Source: Siderastrea siderea
Taxonomy: Eukaryota > Cnidaria > Anthozoa > Scleractinia > Rhizangiidae
Assembly: GCA_964030785.1 (NCBI GenBank)
Contig: OZ034975.1
Location: forward strand, 14,766,142-14,830,141
Direction of reading: 5' to 3'
DNA length: 64,000 nt
Shown: in pieces, positions 10,172 through 23,249 of the stretch
Numbering within the stretch: position 1 is the first letter of the stretch
Layout of the letters: every line of letters begins with the position of its first letter
Notes under the pieces: model-generated
The model's input: the letters and a program-made list of their open reading frames with translations, nothing else
Told to the model about the DNA's origin: nothing
Database searches by the model: none
Made by a program: the position numbers and the translations under genes

Positions 10172-12010
10172 CTGAGAAAGAAAACTCTTTCCTTGTACCG
10201 AGAAATATATCATAATATACAACTCCTGGGAAATGACAAAATGCTTATTTACCTACAACTTTGGACTTTTAATAAAGGACTTGCTGTAAATACCCTTTTT
10301 ACAAAACTTTTGAAAATCAGGTTTGAAAACTTATAAATTCACGATACTGAATTTAGCAAAAAATATGTTTTGTAAGGGTCTTACTAAACTGAAAGAAATA
10401 TGAAAATTTGAAATATAGCTGGCACATAATTTATTCTATTGTTTTCACTAATATGCGGGTTACATGGCCATGATTATATGTTACTTTTAAAAGCTTTATA
10501 TCTAGGACGAAGTTTGAAAGCCGATTCCGCTAAAACTTGACAGAGACATTGGGGAATAATGGAAGGGCATAAGAATTGGTTTTTATTGAATGGATTGTGC
10601 TTTGCGGCAACGCTGTAAGGCACTAAAGTTAATTTTAAAAACGTGGTTTTGTGTCTAGGTTTCTTCCTCGAGAAGAACATAAAGAAACCCAATTTTACCA
10701 CTCAGGGAAGGCAATTTATTTTATTACAAAGAAAGATATAAAAGGGTTTTTGTTAGATATAATTTTAAAAAAGTTCTGCTTTCGTTTCCAAAAAATAAAT
10801 ACAGGCGTCTGGCATCTAGAGAAACAACCAGCCTAGTAAACAATGTGCCTATTTTATTGGTTTTGATGAAATACTTGAAACGCACAAAAAAGTCATGCCA
10901 CACGATTTGAATCAAGTGCGATTACTGAGGCAGAAACAGAATATTTTAAGAAACCTTTTCACAAATATTTCGCGTATTGTCGGTATTAGTTGTCGCACTT
11001 CGAGCATATTCTTTAAATAAATGCGTACTAATGAACGTATCTTGTCAGTAATAACTTGGTTGACTCTTTCTAGACAAATGCAGTCAATTTTTAAAGCGCT
11101 AAATTTTTGCAAGTGCTCAAAAGCCTTCATTCAAGATTAGTTGTCCACTATGTTTACTTAAATATTTAGCATTAATAATTAGTTAAATAATAAATTATTA
11201 TTCCCCTGTCATTAGTTCTGAAGTCCAACCCTGTTTCAATACTTCCAAATATTAGACTACCGTCGCAAAAATGTAAGAAATGGATGAAACAATCCCATAA
11301 AAGGCAGCCCAATGCCACATCTATTTTTCGGAGGCACAATAATGCGCCGATCAATTCGAAAGTTCAACATCCCCCCCCGGGCAACCCCCCGGGCATTTGA
11401 ACTTTTGAAGATTGGCTTGTTCAAATTCCCTCCCCTCGGGGCAAGAAAGCCGTTCAAATGCCCCACCAATTAGTACTGAACTACCTCTCCTCAAAGGCAA
11501 ATTTCGTTTTCAATCAACACTGTTCACACTTTCCAATGAGAGATATGCCGTAATGACACCTTCAAACTTCTTTTAAAGACCCTTTTGAAAGAGTTATTCA
11601 GTAACAAAGGCGAAATTCTATCTTGTAAATCCGTCAAACCCTGCAAAAACCGAAAAAACTGACGGGCGTATTACGTCAGAACAAGAGATAAATCTGGTTC
11701 AAATTCCCCACCCTTCCAATGCAACGTTCAAATTCCCCCCTCCCTGGGCACGATGCAAAGTCAAATGCCCGGGGTATGCCCGGGGGGGGGGATGTTGAAG
11801 TTTCGAATTGATCGGCGCATAACATCAATGAAAATAACCTAAACGCGCCAACCTACATCAGCGATAAATCCTCAACAGCACTAAAACGAATTGCTAACAA
11901 GTCCACGCGAATAAAACTTCACAGCCTAGAATTTACCAGCCACATGAAATCCCAGTGGTTTTTGGAGACTACAGTTATATCTTTAAACGGTAACTTGTTC
12001 ATTTACTTAC
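10172..12010 (-). repeat. Block Z: intron of zinc-finger gene A
   Basis: The stretch between the likely acceptor at 10171/10172 and the donor at 12010/12011 recurs at 44340-45050 and 53520-54970. Shared text includes TAGTTGTCCACTATGTTTAC and ACACTTCCAAATAT-like segments. It has no coding signal of its own and contains one MITE. Confidence 0.7.
11343..11819. mobile_element. MITE with TAA target duplication (Harbinger-type)
   Basis: The termini TGCGCCGATCAATTCGAA are exact inverted repeats, followed on both sides by a C-run/GGGC segment. TAA flanks each end (11340-11342, 11820-11822). The paralogous site in block Z near 54805 reads CACTAACATCAATGG with no insert, and the one near 44865 is also empty. 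TAA is the target of PIF/Harbinger elements. The 477-bp element has no ORF. Confidence 0.85.
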
Positions 12011-12130
12011 CTTGTTGACAGTAAAACAAGTGTAAATAAAAGCACAATATTCAAACATTCCACCATAAGCACAAGTCCGTGACACTACTTGATAACGTGA
12101 GACACATCATTACAAACCAATAAGAGTGAG
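12011..12130 (-). other. Putative 5' non-coding exon of zinc-finger gene A
   Basis: On the minus strand GTCAACAAG is followed by GTAAGTAAATG, a near-ideal splice donor. The donor is kept in the paralog near 45035 but lost in the one near 54980. No ATG-led frame was seen, so the exon is probably untranslated. The upstream limit is a guess. Confidence 0.4.
12117..12121 (-). promoter_or_regulatory. Possible CCAAT box upstream of the 5' exon
   Basis: CCAAT on the plus strand (ATTGG on the gene strand) sits about 110 bases upstream of the donor. It is changed in both paralogs (ATTCAAATAGG and ATTAAAATAAG), so it may be the feature that keeps this copy active. Weak evidence. Confidence 0.2.
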
Positions 12131-12185
12131 ACCTGGGTAGGAGATTGCTACGTGCCATTCTACCAAGGGAGGGGTGGTTTCCGGT

Positions 12186-14017
12186 AGCATTAATACCGCA
12201 GCTACTTCAGGAAGCTCTGGGAATCGTGTGATGGAATACAGACTTAACACATCGTTTGTTTCTATAAGTAATATCAAACAACGCCAGCCATTTCCAACTG
12301 CACGCTTATACCGTATGTGAATTTAAGGAGGTGACTTATAATACAGAGGTATTCTTGCAAAGGAGATGGCTGTGGGGAAAAGGCAGATCTTATCAAGACC
12401 TACTGGAATCTTAAAAGAAAAATGTGGGTAGCCACGCATTTTTCAGACGTATTTATGTAACCATCATTCTAAAAAAAGCTTTAAAATACAAAGAATATAT
12501 GTAATTTTCTTTCCAAATGGAAGCTCAATTATCTAAAAAAATGCACGGTAACCCCTAATTTTTTTTCTGGATTCTGATACTCCCTTTTAAGATCTCTTTT
12601 TTCCACATAATCATAAGCCGCAGAAAAATACAGTTGCATTCAGGTAAATTTCTTAAGAAACCCGAATATCTCCGACCAGATCCGAGATGCGCAGAACGTA
12701 TGCGAAGTAACAAAAGGATGCACCATCCTTAAAATGTGAAATTCTTTTTCCCCGTCCCCCGACTAAACCAACTTTTTGAAAAAGTGAAAAAACCTCATTA
12801 CCTGCTCGCTTTTCTGACTTTAAATATATCTTTTTTACATAGAGAGACTTTAAATGAAGAGTTATTCAACCTTTTAGCAACGTTGTTTAGTTATAAGGCT
12901 TAACGCAAAACTGAATAAGCTATATAGATAGAGTCGAGACTCACACAGATCGATTTAAAGATTTGCTCTGTTTTATAGATTGGTTAATTAAGAAATACAC
13001 AATGAAGAACCAATGATTCAGTAATTCTCAGATGACACAATGCGATACCCAACAATGCAGCATATTTGACCGAAAAAAAAACCACACTCTTCGTAAGCTT
13101 CGCATCTTAGACAAATAACTTGGCCGATCAAATGCATGTCAAAATTTCAATTGAAAGATGGAAGGGAATTCCCCTCTAGACTTATATAAGTTGTATAAAT
13201 TAATAAACATTATTTATAAATGCTCTTATCATGGGGGGGGGGGGGGGGGGGTAGGGGGTTAATAATTGTCAATGTTTTGATCTGTGTGTGTCGCGCACTG
13301 GAGTTATATGTGCATGTTATTTCTTTGCAGCATTCTCCGGGTGCACCCACCTAGAAGGGGCTTCAATTTTAATATTTTTTCTGTCAAGAGGGTATGTCTT
13401 GACGGATTTGCAGGTATGAGGTGTTTGGTTTTGAGATCTTGGCAGGGTATCCAATCCAAAGTCCAAAAAACTACGATAACAGAAGCATTTACGCATTTTC
13501 AAAGAAACGTTACAATGGAAAACAACTCTTTCATCCCTTTTCAGCCATTTCTCAGCTCTTTCTCAGTGATATGAGGCAGTATGCGAGAACATTTTCCCCT
13601 CCCTACACCACTCCTTTCCCTCGCTCACGTCAAAAACCTAGATGGCTACCTAGTCTTTGATGACTTTAGGTGTTTTATCATCATCATCATGCCCTACAAA
13701 CGAGTGGGAAGTTCAACGAAGTTGGCAACTGAGGGAAGTGAGGACTTTAACAAGTGTGGAAAGTTTAGCCGCCTGGACAGGTGGTCTTTGAAGTCGGCAG
13801 GCAATCTTTTCGTTACAAACAGAAATAAACTGCGTGAGAAGCGCAAAGAACGTCTGCGCAGGAGTCTAGAGTCTAGAGTTTCCAAATGTATAGATAAAAT
13901 GCAAATAAGTAAGTGTATGAAGGGATCGTTAAAAATCACCAGCATTATTATGATGTCAGAGTGGTATGCCAAGGCTAAGAAGTTACTGGGGTGGCCGTTA
14001 CTGCGATAGTAAAACAT
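12186..14017. repeat. Segmental-duplication block X, second copy
   Basis: Nearly collinear with 4971-6800. It contains a long G-run (about 13231-13251) where the first copy has a shorter one. An ATG-led ORF near 13581-14009 is not conserved in the other copies, so it is treated as chance. Confidence 0.8.
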
Positions 14018-16040
14018 AGGCCCGCAATGCGTGCAGAACCGACGAAGTGTTGGTTCGTCTCGAAAAGAAAGCAAGCGAGGCGTACGTGATTGCAGGTTTA
14101 ATAACATTCAAGCATTTGTAACAGCACGTTGCAGTACAAGTGTGTAACTGTAATTAACGCTCAAATTTGATCAACTGAAAAGGCGATCAATACCCTGGAA
14201 AGGACGTCAACTGAATTATTCACCCTCTCCTCACCAAACATAGCTCCACAGACTATGCTCATGACCTCATCCATTCTTCACTCAAGACCATTTTTCGCTG
14301 TCTTTTGGTCGGTCTGCCTCAAAACGCTGAACAAAGAGGCCATCACAATTCTCAAAACAGACGCATTTCAAAAAATGGGCGATAATTTTCCCAATATAAA
14401 AGTAACCACATCTTTAAGATTGATCAGTATGGGCACCGTAACAGCCCAAAAGAATTGAACTTTTTCCCACACCTGGGAACCACGCTTTGTGCACAGTTTC
14501 CTTTAATCATGTCAAGGGCTCTTTAAGCCAAATTGTGAATGCAAATACGAAATAAATCATTGCTATGCTCTATCGTACAGGTTACAAGAAAGCGCATTAT
14601 AGGTATTTACCAGTCGTTTTGACCCACTCCACCCTCGATTAATGTTTTTACTTGGCTCAACGTGCCATGCTTACTGGCGTAACGAAAATTGTGACAGTAT
14701 TTTGCCCTTTGCGTTACCGAATGACGTAATGTTTAAAATCTGATGACTCAGCTCATCTGTCTTATCGCTTTGAATATTTAATTTTGTTGAATTAAACTAA
14801 AAAATTAAATGTTGATATACTTTTGTCCACAACTGAACATGCTTTTACCGAGAGTTGTAAGCAATGTATTTATATACTGTTGTGAATAGGGCACTATAAA
14901 AACATGATCATCGATAAAGATAAACACATCGTCAGAATCTCAACGTGCTAACCGGCGTGACGAAAATTGTGACAGCATTTTGTCTTTTGCGTTACCGAAT
15001 GACGTAATGTTTAAAATCGGATGACTCAGCTCATCTGTCTTATCGCTTTGAATATTTTGTTAAATTAAAATCAAAATTTAAAGATATATTTGGCCACAAC
15101 TGAACATGCGGTTATCGAGAGTTGTGAGCGAAGCATTTATATACTGTTGTGAATGTATGGCACTATAAAAACATGATTTTCGATCTGGAGAAATTGGTAA
15201 AAAGCGAAGTCGTCGCTTTATCTCAAACACGTTAAAGCATGTCTTATCACGTAATCGTTAAATCCGGTTTGCTCTTCCGGAGTCAGCAAGTCAGTGTCTC
15301 GAACTCTAAAATCGAACAAATCGGTTTAAAATCGAAAGTAAAGCAGAAAAATTAACTGAAAAGAGTAACTGGTATATAATTCCGGGCCGCTTATACTATC
15401 CAAGAAGATCCAGCCTCGTGTAGTAATTCATTTCCCACCTGCGAATAACCTTTCTTAACGTTGGCAGCTGGATACGTTCAGAGTATTAAACAGGTAAACA
15501 TAACCACAACAACATACACCAGAATTTTCCTCTCATAACATTTACTGAGAACGATTCTATGCTTACGATGTTTCAGCAACACTTTGGTCCCACCAGCATC
15601 AACAGTGCCACTGGACATCACCTCCTGTTATTATCAGTCCTCATTGCTTTCTTTCACTCGTATTGCACAGATATTTCAGTCCGGCCAAAGCCAACACTGC
15701 TCGGCGGACGTGTGCTTCTACACTACGATACTTTTTATGTGGCCCTTGTCCTATCGTGCGTGCGTGTGTGTACTAATCGATGTCTGTGTACAACTTCTTC
15801 TCTATATGTTCAGAGGTCAGCACAAAATTATACCACAACACGGTCGAAGCAAATCTTCCACCAAGCCTCCGTCACCTTTCTTGACCTGCCAATTTAAAAT
15901 GGCGACTCCGCTCTTGTTCTCACGTCATCCCATCCCGTGGGCCATAGCAAAATACACACCTTGTGAACCTTACACGACGTATTTTGACCGACCAAACCAG
16001 TCGACCCTCTTGTCACGACTGCTCTAACTCGACTTCGTCG
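14018..16040. mobile_element. 2-kb insertion with internal tandem duplication
   Basis: The block X/Y junction reads GCGACAGTAAAAGATTATTT near 48300 with no insert. Here the same junction is split by ~2 kb. AACCGACGAAGT (14037-14048) and its complement (16029-16040) are candidate termini. Inside, a ~285-bp unit is duplicated in tandem (about 14654-14910 and 14938-15180); both copies end in the TATA-like GGCACTATAAAAACATGAT. No transposase or RT was recognised. Confidence 0.6.
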
Positions 16041-16470
16041 GTTAAAAATTATTTCCGTAGCCCTCTCACAGGTACACTTTTAATAGCTGCAAGGTTAATA
16101 GGGGTAACAAGAAGGAAAGGCAAGTAACATACAGTGAGATACCGAAAAACTAAAACAGTAAAACGGGAAAGGGAACTGAAAACGTTTACATTGAAATGTG
16201 TTGAGGTAACATCTTTAGTTGTCCGAAACCGATCTCAAAGTCTTGGATTCGAATGCGTAAAAAACGTTCGGTCTCGCAATTGTAAAAATTGAAAGGGTCT
16301 CGGGCTCGCACAAGAAAACGATCGTCTCCCTGTCTCGCTTCAGATACGATTCGCCACCCTTTCTGTTGAGAGAAGCAAACCGTTTTCTGACAGCGAAGCT
16401 TGAGGAAAACTGTAAACCTCGAGGAACAGTAATGTTAATACCAAAAGAGAAATATCCGTGTTCATTTTTA
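16041..16470. repeat. Block Y fragment, second unit
   Basis: ACAGGTACACTTTTAATAGC and the GAAGCTTGAGGAAAACTGTA segment match 6830-7990 and 48330-48760. The copy breaks off near 16470. An overlapping Y fragment appears at 29700, so these are two separate partial copies. Confidence 0.7.
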
Positions 16471-17829
16471 AATCTTTCTCAGCACGTCGGCAAGGAGAAA
16501 CCGCTTCAAAGTCAAACTTCACAGATTTGAATCACGTACACTTTTTAACCTGACAGTTGTATGTTATTGATCAGGGGGAAAAGTTTAAAATCTTTGGAAT
16601 ATTTAAAAACAAAGGCGCGATAGGTTGATTCAAGATAACAGTATGGGACATAAACTTCTATAAAATTTACGTTAAATCGCGGGCGACAACAAAGCTGAAT
16701 CGCTCTTTTCATGTCTCAATTTTTATTTAGACTTCAGTGAAACCTTTATCCTGGGTAACTTATGGTTCCGTCGATGAAGTCCAATTTTTGACCTTTGAAA
16801 AAAAGCTCTTGGGCGGAACTTTCCTTTAGAACTGTTAATTATGCTGTACAAGGTGGTTATAACTGATGGGTCTGTGGAAGAAATGTTAATTAAGGTGTAA
16901 CAAGATCGTGGGTGGAAGGAAAATGATGAATAATGAATAACGAGTTCAAACAGTTAATGACTAAGGAATTTTTAGAGCTTGAACATTCGGAATAATGAAT
17001 AATTCAGTCCCTTTGAAGGAATAATGAATATCGGAATGTTTTGTGAACCCCACCCTATAAAATCTTTGTCGGTGTTTGTGGCTATATGTGTGAAGGCCAG
17101 CTAAAACAGCAGTCCGATAATCAACCGTGGTTACTCTGGATGATCTGTATTCAGTTAGGACTCCTGGGTGCAAGAAGTCTTTCCTGGCAACTTTATCATG
17201 ATTAATTGGTGTGTCTTTTATCAGTATTCGATTGTTTAAGGGACGGACCACTTGGCCTCTGCGAGGAGGAGAGTTTTTTTTTACAATTTTATTTGGACAT
17301 TTGGAGGTGCTTGAACTCAGGCTTCATCGACTGCAGGTAAGTCGATGTTATTTTGTGTAGTAAATAACCGAAAAAAAGGTTGTCAGTGTTTATTTAGCTT
17401 GGCTTTGGTCACTTAGTGAATCCGAAAACGGTGGTAGTTATTTAATATTAAAACGATTCTGTCTAATTTTACTGTGTTTTATTTTGTGTTATTGCCATGT
17501 CTTGATATTTTGGTTTCAAATGTTTTTCGTATAAAACCTAAGCTTACCTTTTGTGAACATACTTTGAGAGTGCGACGGTGAAAGAAATCGTAAACACAAA
17601 GCCAGTCGCTATTAACTTCGAGTTTCTTTTCCAACAAAATTCCTTGCTCGTCCTAAGAAATCAAACACTCCGCAACATTTCCGTTGTTATAAGTCTTGTA
17701 ATGTTCTAAAGTGATTTCACCGCTCATTTACTCGTTAAGTTACTCGTAAAGAAGACACTTTTGGCCACTGCAGACATGCCTTAAGCGTACAAACACTATC
17801 CAGGACCCATAAAGCACGCTTATGAGTAA
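16471..17829. other. No gene recognised
   Basis: AT-rich sequence. About 16800-16860 resembles one unit of the ~115-bp tandem repeat found at 26.8-27.3 kb. GGAATAATGAATA is repeated near 16920-17040 and recurs near 26640-26690. Confidence 0.4.
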
Positions 17830-18145
17830 TTCATATAAGGCAGGACTATTTGGTACCTTAGATTAATACGTACATGTGAATTCGCATGATTCATATATAT
17901 CAGGCAGGTCTGTTTGAGGTCTTTATGTTATTTGGTGACTTTAGATAAATGCGTACATATGTACGCATGATTCTTATAAGGCAGGACTGTTTGGTGTTTT
18001 TCGATTAATACGTGCATGGGTACGTATGATTCATATAAGGCAGGACTGTTTGGTGACTTTAGATTAAAACGTACATGCACGTGTACGCGTGATTCATATT
18101 ACATTATTGGGGGTCATTAGATTAATACGTACATGTGCCCGCAAT
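17830..18145. repeat. Minisatellite, ~60-bp unit, about five copies
   Basis: Units share TTAATACGTACATG, GATTCATATAAGGC and AGGACTGTTTGGTGACTTTA. Each has a self-complementary core around CGTACATGTACG. Unit starts near 17941, 18001 and 18061 are exactly 60 bases apart; the outer units are more diverged. Confidence 0.85.
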
Positions 18146-20199
18146 CTTCCTAACTATTAATGTTTATAAGTAGGCATAATGTAACATGACAGGTAAACAG
18201 GACTGTTCTCCAGCATAATATTAGAAATCGAATGCTATTGACATTTGAAGTGGTTTTTGCCAGTGTTGTTTTTCTGCGTTTGCAGTTGAACTGAAGTGTA
18301 AATAATAGAAAAACCACACTTCGTTCAGTTATTATGATTGTTAAGTGGTCAAATTGCGGCAAGGAAATGCGATCCCTTGCCGGTATTGAATGTGTTCGAT
18401 CCAACCCAGTGTTTTTGGTACGCGACGGTGGCTTTGAACAGTATGTTTATGCAGGCGTTTATAGTTTGCTTAGTTTACTTATCAAGGAATCGCACGCACA
18501 CATGTTTTCAGAAGTTAGCTCGTGAAAAAAACTAAAGCATCATTTTCTGTGAACATTTTTTCTCCCCGCTTTCTACTGTCTATAGGTGACCACAAAGCAT
18601 CATGTCATTTGGGGGGAGGGGTGGGGACTTGTCAATTACAATTTTGACGGCTGCATATGTCTGACTGCCGACACGCTCCTGGTTCATAGACGGAGCTGCG
18701 TGCTGTCTTTACAATGGCTCAACGAATCTTTTTTGGAGCTTTGAAAACCATCGCTGGAAGAGTTATGCAAAGTTTATATGGTTGTGTTTAATTCGTTCAA
18801 GAATGGCTTCGTGGCATATAAACAACAAAAATTGAGTTCCGCCGCACGGAGTTGGAATTATTCTGTTTGCCTTTGCCACGTACGGTCGAACGGCTGAAAG
18901 CAGTAAAACTCGGCAAGAACAGAAATTACGAATGAGGTTACCTTTAAAAGGAAAACCAGTAACCTGGCTTTTGCAAATGAAATGCCTTCATTACGGTTAA
19001 AGATCTGAATTTGGAATGTTGTCATAACTGGCTTTGTGTGATATCCGCCAGGGAATGACGTCAAATTCGCAAAGGTAGGCACATTTCTTATAGCCTTGTA
19101 AGTACTCGATCTAACTAAATTGATGGTACTGGACAACACAAAACATTGCCATTGTTGTAATACATTAACTTTAATTTAAAAAGAAGCCACAAAAACTATG
19201 AAAATTTGTAAGCTTTAAATCTGTAAATTATTCTCCCGCGAAAAACACCTTTGGCGCCAAGTTATGGAATGTAATGGCGACCTGTGAAGCTTTTCCACCG
19301 TTCAAAAAGGATATAAATACATCGATGCTTGAAAATTATCACTTCATTTTTTCCCCCGATAATATCTTTTGTATTTCAACCGGCGGTCACATTAAGCTAG
19401 GGCAAAAAAGTAGTCAATAGGAGTGTGTTTGTTTTGTTGGAAATGCATGTCGGTACGCGGTCGGGTATGACAATGTTTAGATAACGGAATCCTTATTATT
19501 TGACGTTTTCAAATTGAGAAGGAAGAAAAATGACCTTACCCGAATCCTCAAACTTCGCCTCTTAATGATCATTAGGAATTAAAAACTCTGCACATGTTAG
19601 CTGGCCGTGCAAGTAAAAATCTTTAACTGATATTTTGACCGTGAAATCAAATGTCCTGCCGTAGGTCTCTTTAATAACGATTAACACCGATCAGCGAAAC
19701 CTCGGCAAAGTCCGCCTTGTCTCGCTGCCGAATTTTTTGATTGGATTTATATTTACAAAACAGCTTGGAAGATAGCTTGACGAGGTTTTTTTTCTTTAAC
19801 TAGGTTTTGTTTATCCGTACCTTGTTTTGCTTCAGTGCATTTGATCTGACGCTGATATTAGCTTGAAACATCCAAAAACTAAGTGCCTCAATCACGATCG
19901 GTAGAAAACATTTTTCTGGCGAGGATGGATTAAAGCACGAATAAGCGAAACACCCAAACAGCTATTTTTTTGCAATTCACGGTTTTTTGAATTTTTTCTT
20001 TTCTTTCTCTTTTTTAAATTTATATTATTGCGGACAAGGTTTTTCGCCTTTGTTTACTGCAGCGGTACGTTCTGGAGAAACAAATAGGCAAATAACTCAT
20101 GTAAACGTATCTACCAGCTACTGATTTGGACTTTTGTCCCTTAAAAAAGTGAGATAGAAAGTTTGAGAGCAAACCTTCGATAAAAGTTACTAGAAGTCA
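18146..20199. other. No gene recognised
   Basis: Short ORFs only, without recognised domains or convincing splice-bounded exons. A G-rich run lies near 18610-18625. Confidence 0.4.
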
Positions 20200-20275
20200 A
20201 TCCCTGGCGGTCACCCATCCAAGCACTAACCCCGCCGAACATGGCTTAATTCTGCTAATCGGAAGCGATGTCTTC
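20200..20275 (-). pseudogene. 5S rRNA-like sequence, minus strand
   Basis: The reverse complement contains GGGGTTAGTGCTTGGATGGG and GTGACCGCCAGGGA, matching the internal control region (box C) of animal 5S rRNA, with AAGCCATGTTCGGCGG upstream. The 5' part is poorly preserved, so it is a pseudogene or the head of a 5S-derived SINE. Confidence 0.65.
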
Positions 20276-21571
20276 CTTTATATGGTAGACGTTTCATTCT
20301 GTTATTTCCCACTTATATTTTCTCAAGTAAAATTGGCATTTAAGAGCCGTTGTCAGTAACTTTCGAGAATCCGGCGACAGAGCCGAAAATTCGAATTTCT
20401 TTTTATTTGCCCAAAAGAACCCTTTTGGTAAACTATTTTCAAAAATAATATTAAAAAGTTCCAGCGAGTTTTTATTTTGGCAAAAAAACGGAAAGTTCGA
20501 AATTGGCCTAAACGGGCCTTCGGACCCGATGTAAATTATGCAAATTAGTACATTTTCAAAACGCTCGTACAAGACAACGAAAACTTGCCTGGAATTAATC
20601 TTTTCACAGTTTGTTAGACATCTCTTGAACTTGCTTTCAAAGTAAACTTTACGTCGATCTAAACGTTCTTTCCTTGATATCCAGGCGCGTAAAGAGTACA
20701 GTATTTTCTATTCCGTTGATACACTGAATTTTACCAATTTTTAGAAGACCATATCATCGGGGGTATACAAATATCTATGCCATAAAAGGGCTCTTTGGAA
20801 TCGGAAATGCTTTTTGTTTATCATATTAAAATATTTAGTTTGGCCCGTGAAAAGCGAGAGCGCGAGGTGAAAATATGTGGAGTGCACTTTGACAGATTTC
20901 GCCATTTCTTTACTGTACTCCTATTTCAAGTCATATATGCTTTTCAGACACAACGGTCGACGTTTCTGGTCTGTACCATACTGCTTTTATACTGAAAGTA
21001 AGCTAAAGCATTTCCTTATCTTAAATCTAGTTACAAAGCGATGTTTTGACTTTATTTTACGCGAGTTTCACATAATACAACAATTAGACGATGAAAGATC
21101 CCTGTCGACATTGTGATGTTTTGATACCCGATGTTAACCCGTCGCACGAATATTTCGCTTTTCGGACTTTTCCAAACTAACTATCGTTACTTTAGGGCAG
21201 ATATTAAAATTTCGAGTAAAAAGAAACCTTGAATAAATATGCCATTAAGTCACTTTACAATAAAGGAATTCGGCGGGCATAGATGCTATCAGAAATCTCC
21301 TTATGCAAATGAAAACGCGTCTGCGCGATGTTTTTGTGTTGCTTTATAAGACTTAACCGCTGGCGTGTAAATAGCCTGTTTTTACAGTCCACCTGCTAAA
21401 ATACATTTGCCAATGAAGCTTATTAGCTTTGATATTTGTTTGTTAAGATTTTTTGAAAATATTATGGAGTCAGGCCATTCGCACTGACTCATTCCGCGAT
21501 TAGAACAGATAATTCTATAACCAGACTTAAAAAAATCGTTCCATTGTTAAGATATACGGTGATTTACTTAC

Positions 21572-21748
21572 TTGTAATGTTTGAATGAGTTTCTGTTCCC
21601 TCACAAAGCAATCCTTAGCTGAAATTTCGTACAATGGGCACGTCGGACAAAAATGATCAATGCCGGCCAAAAGCGAGTTGCATGTTGCGTGACAATTGAA
21701 ATGTGATACAGTGGCGCGGGGGAGAAATGACCAGGAAATGACTGTCAA
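21572..21748 (-). pseudogene. RING-like exon fragment, left palindrome arm
   Basis: The minus strand encodes HFNCHATCNSLLAGIDHFC followed by PTC and EISAKDCFVREQKL, ending at a GTAAGTAAATC donor. The CHATC...FCPTC spacing recalls the second half of a RING finger, but one expected cysteine is replaced. Only one exon-like piece is seen and no partner exon was found. The RING reading is tentative. Confidence 0.25.
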
Positions 21749-21796
21749 TATTTGCGTTTCTTATGACAGTTTTTCTTTCTTTCATTCGTTCCTTCT

Positions 21797-21798
<2 letters not shown>

Positions 21799-21844
<46 letters not shown>
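21799..21844. repeat. (AAT)n microsatellite in the left arm
   Basis: About 15 units of TAA, absent at the matching place in the right arm near 23200. Confidence 0.9.
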
Positions 21845-21846
<2 letters not shown>

Positions 21847-22535
21847 CCTTTCAGGTTATGCTCGATGAATTAAAACAAGAAACACGATAGTTTCATTATC
21901 TATTTATGATGCGAAGTCCAAAACAATCTATCCTGTGCGAATTTTGGGGATGCTTTTCAGTGGGGCCAGTAATTCAGAAAGTCCGGTGTTTAAATAAAGC
22001 CTTGTCAGTCAAACTGAACGAACTAATCGGAAAATCAACAAAACACAGCAGTTTCGAAACTGCAATACCTTTTGAAAGTAACATTTTGTTCGGAAAGCTA
22101 TTATGTAAATTCACAATGGCAACTTGCAGTCTTTCGTCCTTATTTCGCCTCACTTCGCTGTGCGGAGCAAGGTCAAGAGATCCACATGATTTGCAATGTG
22201 TTACGCTTAGAGATTACAATAAGGACGTTCACCCACACCTGAAGTCATTAGAAATTGGTCCGGATGAGGTTAATAGTTTTGGAAAAGAAGTAGAGCGAAC
22301 GTGTACAGTAGTTAAAAGTTTTCCACATAAAGAGGAACGGTTACTAGGAAAGCTCTAGAAACAGGAGGAGGCGGTGGGGAGGGGAGGGAGATCTTGGCGC
22401 GCGAGAGCCAAAGGGAGCGAACGCAAACGCGACAAGATGGCGGGAAGGATTTTCCCGCCTCTCCCCAGCTCTCGGTATCAAACGATAAACAAACTACCGC
22501 CCTCAACTAAACCGGCATTTCCTGACGATCGTTAG

Positions 22536-22554
22536 CCCCCCCCCCCCCCCCCCC
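22536..22554. repeat. C-run at the palindrome centre
   Basis: About nineteen C in the loop between the two arms. Confidence 0.9.
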
Positions 22555-23249
22555 GCTTCTAAGTTGTTTACCCTTTTTCGCCCCATGCCCTCTCGCGTAT
22601 CCCGCTTGCCTCACACTTCTTTTGCTTGGCTAAAAGGAAACAGAAACGACTGCTATGCAGGCTATATATCGTTGGGAAACGCCGGTTTATTTGAGGGCGT
22701 TAGCTTGTTTATCGTTCGATACAGCGACTTGGGGAGACTGGGAGAGGAGGGATAATCCTTCCCGCCATCTTGTCGCGTTCTCGCTCCCTCCCTCCACGCT
22801 CGCGTGACAGGATCCCCTTCCCCTAAAAAAATATACGGAACGAATGATGCTTACGGCATTTAAAGAAAGACACAGAAGACGAAATACGTAAAGTAAAAAA
22901 ATGTATGTAACAACAATTTGCACGATTCGGTTTGCAAGACAAGCCTTCTTCAGGGACTACAAGAGTAAAATGAGTAAATACGTTACAGGACCGTTAACAT
23001 AAAAGTTACATAAAAATTTAAAATTAAAATAAATGAATAAATAAATAGCCTGAATTACTGGCTCCATAAAAAGCATCCCCAAAATTCACACAGGATAGAG
23101 TTTTTTTGACTTCACATCATGACTGAATAGAATATGAAACTATTGTGTTTCTGGTTTTAATTCATCGAGTATAACTTGAAACGTTTTTTTTTTTAATTAA
23201 AGAAGGAACGAACGAAAGAAAGAAAAGCTGTCATAAGAAACGCAAATAT

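Noticed and set aside
13581..14107. ORFs of about 140 codons on both strands in block X
   Set aside because: The frames are broken in the other two X copies and no domain is seen.
15559..16027. Overlapping plus-strand ORFs of 112 and 147 codons
   Set aside because: Two frames of the same stretch, low-complexity hydrophobic text, no recognised family.
20294..20572. Minus-strand ORF matched by a plus-strand ORF at 24447-24683
   Set aside because: They are the same palindrome sequence; a weaker copy near 3400-3560 does not keep the frame.
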